Source: Saccoglossus kowalevskii
Lineage: Eukaryota; Hemichordata; Enteropneusta; Harrimaniidae
Assembly: GCF_000003605.2 (NCBI RefSeq)
Contig: NW_003109083.1
Coordinates: 590,332 to 654,331 of the forward strand
Direction: 5' to 3'
DNA: 64,000 nucleotides
The position numbers and the translations under genes were made by a program. The notes below the pieces were generated by a model. That model was not told where the DNA came from and made no database searches. It saw only the letters and a program-made list of their open reading frames with translations. Shown piece by piece: positions 43,601-53,400 of the stretch; position 1 is the stretch's first letter, and every line of letters begins with the position of its first letter.

Positions 43601-46600
43601 GAGACCCGTATATCTCGCGCATGCGTGGCGCGACGACTACCACCCTTTAATTAGAAACCTCGAGGCATCAGTGCAGATTATAATTTCTGAAATGAACTTT
43701 TTTCAGATCACCTGGTATTGTTTCCTGGTAGTTTTGCCCGATTTAGCAATATCCTCAAATGTGTCATACAAGTCAGTTACATATTTCATAAAAGTAATAC
43801 TGTGTGGTGTTTTATTGTAGGTTACTACGACCAACTTCAGTGCACATTCCCACTTTCTCGAGAGCTGATTTTCTACGTAATGGAGTATTATGTACCGTCG
43901 TTCTTACTTGTAGTGCTCTCGTGGGTGTCTTTTTGGCTGAATATAGAAGCATCACCGGCTAGGGCCAGTTTAGGCATCACCACTGCACTCACTTTAACAA
44001 CGCTAAGCTCGGCTGCACGTGCGCACATGGCGAGGGTTTCATATACCAAGGTACGTCTTTTATCATGCATTAATTTAAAACGGGAGAGTCGCCACCTGCG
44101 CATGCGGCAGACGGCCATAGCGTGCTGTTGTTTACACACAAGCGTCTACCCATGGATCTTTACGTTTTTGGCGTGTTATTTTTATCGTCACTTGAGACTT
44201 AATTCCCACGCGTGCGCATTGGGGACGACCCCTCCGCTTTAACTCAGTGTTATATCACGCAATTGCATTCCCAACGTTTTAGTATGATAAATGTGCCTGC
44301 GGATGACAGGATGAGAGTGACCATTACATTTGCACTCTGAGATAATTTCTGTAGTTTATTGAGTATTGTGACTATTGTCGGAAAATAATCAGGGGTTCGC
44401 TCGTACTCACCATTGCGGCTCGAACAATGGCGAATCTATGTAAAACCATGCACGTCTGTAAACTATTCGAAGACATTCACAGACATAACATTAGAAATAT
44501 TCTAGTTCGATCGCGATTTAACGTAAACAGGTTCGGAATAACAAATTATCAGGTGGTGACAGGACCACTTCAGAGATTCAATTCAACTCATCGCTTGATA
44601 AGAGCAAACATACATCTAGTAGGTTACATTCATAGAATTGGTTTATATTCATGTATCAAGAAGGCGGCATGCAAAGTAATGAGGCTCCAAGTCTTTGATC
44701 TATCGCAGATAAAGTATTCCTAAAACCGTATTTTCCCCCATTTTGCCAATATGACAGTGTGAATTAAACATCTGCGTCCTTGTAAAACGGATGTCAGTAT
44801 TGAATAGATGGAGCGTTCTGGCGTGCGGTTTATTTTGTAAAGTATTCGTTTGACAGCATCATGTAACCTCTGGCACGTTAAGCATTTAAATTAGCAGATT
44901 ATCGTCAACATACAGATGCACACTCATGTTATTACTTCATTGACATACTTAACTTGTCAAAGTGGTGGCCGGATTAAAACCTGTTCATCATATATTGGCG
45001 AATAATAGTTCCCAATTAAATGCATAAAACACTCTCTTAAACGTATAACACGCGTCCAATGCAGAGTGTTGTTGTTTTGTAGTGGATCAATGCTACACTG
45101 CATATGCGCATGCGCCGAGAAACAACAAACACAAATTTGCGTAAGTGTACTTAAAATATTTAAAATAATGTTAACCTCGACAATCGGCACAAAATGACAC
45201 TCTTATTATTGAAGAAACATCCATCAAACAACGTTTCAGAGAAACATTTGCATTGCAATTGGACACATTATTAGTCAACTATACGCATTAGGGCAGAGCC
45301 TATCTCATCTGAAAACAAAGTCATTATTGTACACTACAAATGTTTGTTTCATTCAAAACATATATAATTACAAATAACTTAAAGCCATGATACACGGGGC
45401 AAGTTTTGTTGACAACAAAAGTTGACTCGTGTATCATACAATGTTGCAAGTTGTATCTGTAGTATACTAGTAATTATTAGAATAGAGTATATTTGATTGA
45501 GAAAATGTAACATTTCTAATATTTGGACTTTAAATATCAATGACGTTTCTATGTGAGTATTATAGTCAATAGGTGTATGTATAACGTGTCTATGACATAT
45601 CATTATGGTATGTTTGGAATACGCTGTATTAAGTAATAGATGACAACTATACTCGCTGCACTGAGCCGTAACAACCTTCTTCCGCGTCCATTTTAAATCG
45701 AGGTGACAACTAATGTTGAACTCTGTCATAAAATGCAACTTATGTTTCAGCACACTGCAACTTTTGTTGTCAACAAAAGTTGCAGCTTGTTGATCCGTGC
45801 TAGATGTTGTATGTTAAAAACAATCGTTGATGAGTAATATGTGAACCCGCATTGAAACATGCGTGGCTCTTTATATAGGCATACAATGAAAACATTGCAT
45901 TTTTTGTTTCTCTAATTTTAGGCAATCGACATATGGATGCTTATATGTTCGGTATTTGTATTTGCTGCGTTGTTGGAGTTTGCTATGACGAGTTATGTGC
46001 ACACTAAAGCGACTGGGATGTCCAAAAAGTACAGACATATACCATTGGTAAGATATATTATTAAGTTTTATTCTCAATCAAACAATCAATGTATTCTGTA
46101 CAAAATCATTGAATTCCCGAGCAGTACACAAGTTGTCATATTGTTAGTTTCATTGTTAGTGGTGATTTAAATCGGGTCGTTTTCGACAATCCAAACATAA
46201 CACCTATCCAGCGAAGCAATTATGATACAACTAGCTTAGTTACCGAGACTACAAAGAATAAACAATTATGATGGAACTGACTATGTAGATGACATGTCAA
46301 GGTTTTTTTTACGGAGTGTTCGTATTGAATTAAGTTACACACTCGTCGAGTTAATGAGTACTGATGTTATGAATTAAAGCACTCACGATAGACAGTTATC
46401 GATTTCTAGAATGCATTTGCTGATGGATTCTAGTCAAATAATATTTCTGTTCATATTATGAAATTGTAACATTTACAGATTATTTTGATCGTGTCATGCA
46501 TGGCGCCTGTCAAACTCAGTGATACGTGCTAATTGTTTTGAATATTTCAGCAATGCATATGATAAGTCTTCATATCTCAGCACGATGAAATAAGATTAAT

Positions 46601-47418
46601 GCTTCTTTCAGAAGGTGTCAATAAAAATAGCAAGGAATGATATTAACCGTTCTCAAATCGACTTATCATCATATTATTGTTTGCAAATCACTGTTCTGTC
46701 CCTGTTCATAAACAGGTTAAGGAATTCGTATTTTAATTGGGAAATTGACATTTTGAGTTATATGCAAGAATTGTTAAAGCGTTATGTCATCAGTAATTTT
46801 GTTTTTCACAGCCCATCCCATAAACCTAGATGACTCAAATTTCTAAGTAACACGTTATCCCTTTTTACGAGTAGCTGTCTGTTTAATGCAAGTAGATATG
46901 GGCCTACATACGTAACAATATTTGCCATGACTGCTAAGCCCCGAGGTGTCAAATTGTGTTGTGGGCATTTCCTTTGATTTCCTCTGAAAACTATTATCCT
47001 CTAGAGCACGATTAAGCCAGTCTCGGTGGTACTAATGAAGACGAGAAAGAACTAGGCTTACAGAAAAAATCGTATGTTTTTTTTTCTAGTAACTGCCAAA
47101 TAAACGTAATATAACTGTTTCCCACAGGACTCTCCAGTAAGCAACAGCCCGCTGAAGAGGCGTATAAGATCAACCGAGATATCTATAGAAGAAAGGCACT
47201 GCCTACACGAGTCTGCTATGCTGAATATCGATCTGCCATTATCACATATAGGAAAAAGGATTATAACAAAACGCAAAACCGCAAAGGATCCAGAAAGATT
47301 GTTTCGAGCTTCAAGAAATATTGATATTTATTCACGGGGATTATTTCCCTTAGTTTTTCTACTGTTCAATATTGTTTACTGGCCAATTTACCTTCGTGGC
47401 GACTTGCATGAAGGTTGA
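19551..47418 (+). CDS. Cys-loop ligand-gated anion channel subunit (GABA-A/glycine receptor-like), nine coding exons
   Basis: Nine exons join in frame (71, 95, 68, 224, 83, 138, 230, 126 and 291 nt) to encode 441 residues. Residues 1-23 look like a signal peptide. The ligand-binding domain has WTPDLYFVN (116-124), the Cys-loop C160-C174 with 13 residues between and an FPMD core, and ESFGYTTRD as loop B. M1 is about 243-266, M2 272-293, M3 305-327, and M4 about 415-434, just before the C terminus. M2 begins [10 protein letters not shown]. Pro(-2')-Ala-Arg(0') is the signature of chloride-permeable members, with Thr6' and Leu9' as usual. N-glycosylation sequons lie at N60 and N98. Every junction has GT-AG sites and the expected phase. 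Loop C (near FYPGLGYYD) lacks the second disulfide of glycine receptors and instead resembles GABA-A subunits, while the AIDIWM start of the M3 exon is glycine-receptor-like. The family forms pentameric plasma-membrane channels. The ligand (GABA, glycine, glutamate, histamine, pH or other) cannot be decided. Confidence 0.93.
19622..24991 (+). other. Intron 1 of the receptor gene
   Basis: A 5.4-kb intron with GTATGT donor and a tattgaatctcacag acceptor. No coding sequence was recognised. It contains one copy of a dispersed repeat at about 23340-23545. Confidence 0.7.
23340..23545 (+). repeat. Dispersed repeat family, copy 1 (intron 1)
   Basis: It shares ordered blocks with 29295-29500: TTCACTGC.AGATCT.GCGTA, ATAAAAGG-like, ATGTCGAA.TG, GGGAATAT, ACTTCATCA and ATTATTAAGC. 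Part is also shared with 47590-47745. No terminal inverted repeats or open frame were found; it may be a SINE- or MITE-derived relic. Confidence 0.6.
24992..25086 (+). CDS. Receptor exon 2: N-terminal helix
   Basis: Encodes SWASLLITRYAQLL and then QDYDKDLRPVAG. The YDKDLRP motif corresponds to the 'YDxRxRP' segment at the start of GABA-A/glycine receptor ligand-binding domains. Acceptor ctcacag|TTGG, donor GGAG|GTATGA; entry phase 2, exit phase 1. Confidence 0.93.
25762..25829 (+). CDS. Receptor exon 3 (68 bp)
   Basis: Encodes GPPVNISVFMFVTSIHSLSE and ISM, the first beta strands of the ligand-binding domain. It matches the 'GPPVxVxVxxxVxxISSISExxM' segment conserved in the family. The 68-bp length and phases (1 in, 0 out) are those of the equivalent vertebrate GABA-A/glycine receptor exon. 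Acceptor tcgtctag, donor ATG|GTGAGT. NIS at residues 60-62 is a glycosylation sequon. Confidence 0.95.
29295..29500 (+). repeat. Dispersed repeat family, copy 2 (intron 3)
   Basis: Collinear with 23340-23545, with blocks TTCACTGCGAGATCTCGCGT, GCATAAAAGGCGCG, TAGTTCAATGTCGAA, GGGAATAT, CTTACTTCATCA and ATTATTAAGCGTAGGAATAT. The shared TAGTTCAATGTCGAA also occurs at 47680. Non-coding. Confidence 0.6.
30727..31083 (-). mobile_element. MITE-like element, copy 3 (most complete)
   Basis: Reverse-oriented copy of the family at 6501 and 18105. The main body, 30819-31083, is bounded by imperfect inverted ends (AACCTTATTATCATACATCT on the left; AGATGTATAATAATAGGTAT on the right). To its left is a foldback. 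GGTTACTACGAGG..CCTCAAAGTATGC at 30727-30755 is matched in inverse at 30794-30822, 24 of 29 bases, with a 38-bp loop. There is no coding capacity. It is likely a non-autonomous DNA transposon or a composite of two elements. Confidence 0.7.
37159..37382 (+). CDS. Receptor exon 4 (224 bp): ligand-binding domain, loops D and A
   Basis: Encodes DYGITLFLSLHWGDPRLEFN (loop D region), an NGS sequon at N98, then IWTPDLYFVNVKEG (loop A) and HIRVHPDGRILYDM. These follow the family pattern DYxxxxxxxQxWxDxRL...WxPDxFFxNxK...R(I/L)HPDGxxLY. Acceptor ttccttcag, donor GAG|GTGAGT. Its 224-bp length equals the classical glycine-receptor exon. Confidence 0.97.
40470..40481. repeat. Poly(C) homopolymer
   Basis: A run of 12 cytosines, conspicuous in this AT-rich intron and prone to length error. 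Confidence 0.9.
41199..41225. repeat. (TTGA)n simple repeat
   Basis: About six to seven copies of the tetranucleotide TTGA/ATTG, starting within ttaattgattgattga. Confidence 0.9.
41463..41545 (+). CDS. Receptor exon 5 (83 bp): Cys-loop
   Basis: Reads VSLTLICHLYLHRFPMDEQS followed by CGIQLES. The two cysteines (C160, C174) are separated by 13 residues around FPMD, the defining Cys-loop. The exon is 83 bp, as in vertebrate relatives. It is entered in phase 2 and left in phase 1 at AGCT|GTGAGT. The first codon, AG|G, is Arg153. Confidence 0.97.
41546..42182 (+). other. Intron 5
   Basis: A 637-bp intron bounded by GTGAGT and tttatcattag. Nothing else was recognised. Confidence 0.9.
42183..42320 (+). 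CDS. Receptor exon 6 (138 bp): loops B and F to start of loop C
   Basis: Encodes FGYTTRDIQLFWDEEVEVHL, the loop B aromatic and the acidic loop F, then SELAMPEFSIGEPVAFRKVL and FYPGL. No cysteine occupies the loop C position that forms the second disulfide in glycine receptors. The length of 138 bp and the phases (1 in, 1 out) equal the classical exon. Donor TTTAG|GTAATT is weaker than the others. Confidence 0.95.
42321..43820 (+). other. Intron 6
   Basis: A 1.5-kb intron with GTAATT donor and tttattgtag acceptor. It carries a candidate small inverted-repeat element at 43346-43649. A GC-richer patch at about 42850-42960 shows no recognised function. Confidence 0.85.
43346..43649. mobile_element. 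Candidate MITE with 35-bp inverted ends
   Basis: The left arm begins TAAAGGGCGGTGATCGTCGC (35 bp). The right arm ends GCGACGACTACCACCCTTTA. The arms match as inverted repeats at 28 of 35 positions, and all seven differences are transitions, as expected from CpG decay. The 304-bp interval has no protein motif. It lies within receptor intron 6. Confidence 0.6.
43821..44050 (+). CDS. Receptor exon 7 (230 bp): pre-M1, M1 and M2
   Basis: Begins GYYDQLQCTFPLSREL, the pre-M1 strand with the conserved R240. M1 follows as IFYVMEYYVPSFLLVVLSWV, then SFWLN and M2 beginning [20 protein letters not shown]. The PAR motif predicts anion selectivity. M2 2' is Ser, 6' Thr, 9' Leu and 19' Arg. The exon ends in the M2-M3 loop (VSYTK) at AAG|GTACGT, the same boundary as glycine-receptor genes. 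Confidence 0.98.
44079..44240. mobile_element. Possible small inverted-repeat element
   Basis: A segment containing CGGGAGAGTCGCCACCTGCG near 44090 is loosely mirrored by the inverse of CACGCGTGCGCATTGGGGAC near 44208 (about 25 of 34 positions by eye, with gaps). The span is about 160 bp and locally GC-rich against an AT-rich intron. The call is weak. Confidence 0.3.
45387..45800. mobile_element. Candidate MITE with palindromic ends
   Basis: The left end, 45387-45437, is a 51-bp near-palindrome centred on GTTGACAAC, with 22 of 25 arm pairs. The right end, 45755-45785, is a perfect palindrome with two 15-bp arms around one T (CTGCAACTTTTGTTG and its inverse). Both share the core AACAAAAGTTG. 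The interior, about 320 bp, has no recognised protein. The structure fits a non-autonomous DNA transposon or foldback element inserted in receptor intron 7. Confidence 0.65.
45922..46047 (+). CDS. Receptor exon 8 (126 bp): M3
   Basis: Encodes AIDIWMLICSVFVFAALLEF followed by AMTSYVHTK and the start of the cytoplasmic loop (SKKYRHIPL). AIDIWM..C..FVF.ALLE is the conserved M3 of glycine- and glutamate-gated chloride channels. Entered and left in phase 0; donor TTG|GTAAGA. Confidence 0.97.
46048..47127 (+). other. Intron 8
   Basis: A 1.1-kb intron bounded by GTAAGA and tgtttcccacag. No other element was recognised. Confidence 0.9.
47128..47418 (+). CDS. Receptor exon 9: cytoplasmic loop and M4, stop
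   Basis: Encodes DSPVSNSPLKRRIRSTEISI, a basic, serine-rich M3-M4 loop, and ends with NIDIYSRGLFPLVFLLFNIV YW. That is the typical M4 (D.YSR.LFP..F..FN..YW), followed by a six-residue tail after LR. TGA is at 47416-47418. The loop is short, about 87 residues. Clusters such as KRRIRS and TKRKT could be phosphorylation or trafficking sites, but this is inference. Confidence 0.96.
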   Translation, partial: DSPVSNSPLKRRIRSTEISIEERHCLHESAMLNIDLPLSHIGKRIITKRKTAKDPERLFRASRNIDIYSRGLFPLVFLLFNIVYWPIYLRGDLHEG

Positions 47419-50400
47419 TTTTTTAAATAGAAACTATATATTCTAACCAAGACACTGTCGTGATAACATTCGCATCATATCGTGATATACTATCAAAATA
47501 TAATGATATGTATTTTTACACGTTTTTGCATTGTTGAAACAAAAACAACAGTTTCATATTTTGACGGGGATACAATATGTAATTTGCCCTTCAAAGCAAA
47601 ACGTCTTAATGCATGTAAATCGCGAATCAGACATCTGCCGCGAAAATTGGGTGATTTGGTATTCAATTTTCTTTTTTATATAGTTCAATGTCGAAATGCC
47701 TTAATCTTTATGTATATACCATATTTTTAAGCGTGGAAATTTCCCAAAACGTTATATTTTGAAGCCCCTGTAATGCTAAGGCATTTGTTTGCCGCGGTAT
47801 CTCTCAGTGAACGGAAAATTGTCAATTATTCCGAGTAATATTGTGCATAACAACTTCATTATACTGTACTTGGAAATGTGAAAAAAGTGTTGGTACAATT
47901 ATTCTTTCGCACATGCGCATAGTACTTATTGTGAAATTACGTTGCTGTTGTTGATGTTGGATAAAAACAGCTATTTTTGTTTTCAATCTATGTGAATGTT
48001 GATTTCGATGTGCGTTTGTTCCTATTGTGTGTACTGCGATGACATTTGAGTTCCGAACGTCGAACTTTTTTTTTTTTTTCAATTATTTGTAAATGAATAT
48101 TTTCCAATACAAAACATATATATTAAAGGGTATTGCAATCGTTATGCATAAAAATAGACGTCTGTTCAATCCATCTATCTTATCTCAAGATTTGTTCTCC
48201 TTTTTTTAAAACAACGCACATTTTTTTTTTAAATTGTAACATTCTAGTATATTGTTGCAGAAAACATGTAATTTCACGTGTAAATAGCAATACAGATACA
48301 GTGGTTTGGAAATAGTATATAGAAGGTCATTTGGGGGAGTCAAGTGGTTTTCCTCTCTATAAAATCTGCACAATAATATGTCATACAACTATTTATCAAA
48401 TCACAAAGAACACTATTTATTCCCCACATGTGAACAATCGTTGGGTAAATTTCAGTTAAAAACACGTCAATGAATGAGACGAGTTACTGGATCGCAGGAC
48501 AATTGCGTTGATTTGAGTGACGTCACTATCACCTCATTGATATGCAATAGGTTTGATTCGGACAAACAAATCGCTAGTAAAACTCGACAAACCGCTATGA
48601 CGTAACACATATGTGGCTGTAAATATCAAATCAAATTAACGGGCAAAGTGACTCATCTCAACATTATTTCATTAAGTATCTGACTGTGCAAAAGTACTGT
48701 AGCCATAGTATTTGTAGTATAAGTTAATGACTTCCGTTTTGTCATCATGTAGTGATATATACACGACAGCTACATCTCATCAATTTTGCTAGATGAATTT
48801 GTACAAGGAATTAATTTACTAGAAGATTACTCTCAATGTTTCTGTTGTCAGTGTAGTGTTACTTGACGTAATGACGAATATCTTATATGGTAACATAAGA
48901 CAATTAACGTCATCAAATACGTATTTTTAAACTAATGTAATAAGCAACGCCAGGTGATTTCTCTACTTGTGATAAAATCAGCATCGCAAGTGCAGTGGTA
49001 AATGCTAACCTGAACTATTAAAAACGTAGAATGTATTCTGCATCACTGTACTTTATCTCGTCTAACTGTCAAATATGGTATATTTAGAAGAACGATTAAA
49101 AATACAACGCGAGGTTATCCGATCTTATTTCCAAGTAATAATGGTTTTATGACTTCCTCCGAGGCGTTACTTCCAACATCGGCTATCATTTTGAATTTAG
49201 CGTTGGTCAAAATGCATACAAGTCGTACTTTCAAACAATCAGGCATAGATAATATTCAAGCGAAAATCACGAACACTGCTGTGTTGATAGTATTAGCTGC
49301 GTCCTCGCTTACATGTATACAATACGTGCCGAATAAATGTATAGCCATAATTTCTAGGAAAGCCATTCAGCAGTGCCTGGCATTTGAATTATACATTGGT
49401 GTATAAGTCAACGTTGAACAATTGAATTCTAACTGTGTATATTCGACTTCCAACCAACCACACATACACATAATTCCGTCTCCCAAACATACAATTCCGA
49501 GACATGGAATGTCAATACACTCAAAACATGAACTCTACTGGGGTCTAATATGTAGGACACACATAGGTCAAATACATACAAGAATCCGACAAATCTATTA
49601 ATTTTCCGTTCACTAATTAGTTTGTCATACGTAATTTAGATGCAGCTGGCATAGAATGTATAGTGGTGTAAGTAAAAATCGCACATGTATGTCCTATTTT
49701 GTGTGTGCCGAAAAGGAAATTATACAATTTCCGCCATGGTATAGGGTTTTTAAATATGTTTTCCTCATAGTGTACTCATGGCTAGTAGTAATGATACGTG
49801 ATGATACGTGTACCAATATTACAATGTGTGTTTAATGCAAAGGTGTAAATAATCGGGAGTGCTACGAGTAGTGACAAGACAATTTCATCATGAATGTCAT
49901 ATAACATATGTTGACTTTCTAGGGATTATTTTGGCACAAAAGCAGAATTAATTGGTTTAACCAGGTCACAAAACTAGCATGTGACCATGAGCGGGGTTTT
50001 GATGCAAATGATATTTGGAAGCCTCGTTTGAAAATGTTCATGGAGCGCATGATCACTATCCCATGCATGCAAACAAATGTTGTTGTTTTTTCAGGATATC
50101 GCGGTGTTTCAAATAGATATATAGATAGCGCGTCAGCATATTTAAGCCCTATGCAAATCAGAATTACTTGGTAGTAAGACACGCTCCTTTAGTCTGAAAG
50201 AGGCGTCTGAGCGTTTAAGCAATATACCAGTTCTCCCAAATATATATGTTTGAACTTTTCTACAGTTGTTGATACTAATATACCAATATTATGGCGTTGT
50301 TTTGACATTCGAATGTGAGTCGAGTGCTGATTGGACAATGTTGGAATTCGATAACTGCTCTCTTTATATTATGTGCCATGTTTAATACTTCATCAAAACT

Positions 50401-53400
50401 TAACCCGAGAATGTTGTGTTATGTCTTTCTGAGTGAGATAACAATGTTATAGTCGCATTGCAGTATATAATATAACAATTATTATTATATTTATTACTGT
50501 TGCACAATATATCCTATTCATAATGGTTTCCGTGTCCAGGAGAACAGTAGACGCGATGACGTTACAGAATGCCCTATTCAGGTGCAAAGAACATGTGCAA
50601 TCATGGCGACTTGCATGGCTCGACGAGATCTTTGCGAAATTTCGTCGGCCATTTATGAATAAGCACAATTCGAGTAAACTCACACACCAATTAGGTTAGG
50701 AAATTAAATGAGCTTTTATGTCATCAAAATAAAATTAAATGTGGAATCATATTCGGACATTTGGACATTAAAGAATGTTATGACTTCGTCTCGGTATATG
50801 AGTGGCTTTGTGTTTCAATTTCATTTTTGTGTGTTAAACTGACAATTTGACATGACGTCTGTGTATTAATATATAGAGAAGGGGATTAGTAATCAAAAAG
50901 TACCGGTTACCAGAAACGGTGCATCTCGTCATTCAAATAGACATGGTTTCAAAATGTTGATAACGACATAAAGAGAAACCGCTAAATCTAAGTTAACCAG
51001 GTCGTCGCACATAATCCATTCTGATGAGATTGGAGCCCTGTTTGGTGAAAATAAGGTTAGGTCTCCCGACGTAATCGTTCAACTCCGTGTCGAATACAGT
51101 GCAAGACATGTTGAAGTGAGCGTCAATCTATGTTGTAACAGTCACTTCTCCGGTATAACGAATATAATTTCTGAAGAATTCAGTGCAAACACGTCGACTT
51201 GTAGATTTTGAAATGTATCATTACAAGACCTACGGTTAAAGGTCACAATACTCAGCGGTTCGAAATATGAATCTAATTGAAACACTGGATCTAGAAGATG
51301 GCAATACCATTCCCCGTCCTCATTTATGTTATCAGAATGAATGATGAGATCAAAGATGATTCCACCTCTTCTATGAAAGGGCAAGTTAAAAAATCTATAT
51401 ATTGTCTAGTTGACTGTTGACCACACTTGGCATACTCTGAAAGTATGTACGATATAATATTCTTACAAACGATAAATTAGGAGATTGCGCCCTGTCCCCC
51501 ATTGACATATCGCAGGTGCCACGTGTGGAGCAGGATGTACTCACTCAGCTCTTGGTTGTATACAACTGAATTCATATAACATTAATTAACTGAGTGTTAT
51601 CATGTTTTGTCTTGTATTTTCCATGTGTGTTTTGTTTGATGGTCCGTGGTTTGGGTACATTACCGCTTACTACCAACAATCACATTCATAACCATGCCTA
51701 TATATAATATAAAACAGCAAAAGCAAATGGGGGGAGTTCTTTCTTTTCGTTGTATGGCAACAGTCAGTCTCCATACAAATACGTTGACGTTATATAACAA
51801 GTCATGGAACTGAATATAACGACATATACTGACAACTAAATTACTTGCAGACGCATTTCTCTTATTATTCTGGAATCTCGGTGTTACATATCGATGTTCG
51901 CCTCCCCGATGACCGACAGAAGATTAAATAACATGATAATCTATAATGAAAAGATAAAGTTATAGCAATTAGTTAAGTACTTGGCCCAGGCAGATCTTTT
52001 TATAATTGCGATCTTGATCAGATTGGATAGATTACCAGAAGATAATTACTCAGTACCATTACAGCTATTACTTCATGGATTGTTAATGTTCTAGCAGCGC
52101 TCAGCACAAAATTTATTACTTTAGCGTACCGACTCACTGCCTTGAAAGACAAGAACATCGGTACAAGGTATATCAAATGCAAATAAAGAAAGAGCAATTA
52201 TATCTGATCCTTTTAGGATCAATTAGAATCATTAATCTAATTCAAAGATTTAAGTGATATATATCACCTACGACGAACGTGATGACGGTCTTCAATTTAT
52301 ATTATCCAATCGCTATATGTATTATGTTCTATAACTTATTCTAGTAAACGCGTAACGTTTGCCATTATAAAATTAAAACTGCACGCTATCGAAATAATAC
52401 ACAATTTGGTAACTATGTCGTATGTATGTCCATAACCTGAGTTGTCAGTCCTTTGTCAATTCGAAATTGACTTTGTACATCTCTATCGTTTATTAAACTG
52501 CATTGTCGACTTCGAGCAATCCCCCTTACACTGCGCAATACACAGTTTGAGTTTGTTTTGTTTGTTTGTTTTTTTCGTTATCGTTACTAGTAATCTGTTA
52601 TTGAAAACTTTATTTTTTAATATATGCAGATACTTGCATACAATCATACTAATTACATTGTCTGATTTTGCGCTGTACGGATAAAGTTCACTTTCAGAGA
52701 ACCCAAGTGAAGTAGATATGGTGAAATAAAAATATTCCAAGAGAGATATTTTTATTCGTCTATTCTCGCAATACGAACACATTATGTTTACATAGCATAC
52801 TATGACAAAACACGTTGCATAATGCGGTGTATACATGACAGACGCTGGTTCACTGCTGTACTGTTTTCCATAGCGAAAATGCCCATCCGTCCGATACAGC
52901 AAAAAATACAAGTACATCTAAATAAAAACAATTCAATATATCCCATGGACATAGACCTCCATTCTACGTATTGTAAACATCGATATCAAAGAACAAATGT
53001 GAAATCCGAAATCCCGACAAAGACTCCAGAGTGTCAAATATGCACATATATAACATTTGACAAAAATGACCAAAATGTACACTGCTTTAAAAGATACAAT
53101 TTTATATAATTTTACGTCAATACAAATATTAGTCAGCATATGCTATATGAATAATATTTGTATTTGAACACCCAAATGTGATATGCAGTTTCGAAAAATG
53201 TTGGGAAGCGAGGGCTTTCTAAGACCTTTCCATAACACTTTCTTTTGAACAGATTAATATTTGGGCGAATGTTTTAAAATGTCAAGACAGGACGATTGTT
53301 TAAAATGTGTTGAGGTCAATAGAATTTCGTTTATTATTCATTAATAGTAAACGGGTTTTCCAAGATATTCTTAAAATTAGTTGCCGTGCCATTCTTATAA

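Larger units (their letters stand above)
44051..45921 (+). other. Intron 7
   Basis: A 1.9-kb intron with GTACGT donor and ctaattttag acceptor. It hosts two candidate inverted-repeat elements, at about 44079-44240 and 45387-45800. Confidence 0.85.

Noticed and set aside
45379-45753. A 124-codon minus-strand open frame
   Set aside because: Falls almost entirely inside the palindrome-ended element and does not resemble a transposase.
52483-52917. A 144-codon minus-strand open frame
   Set aside because: Composition is erratic, no motif is seen and overlapping frames exist on the other strand. Probably non-coding.
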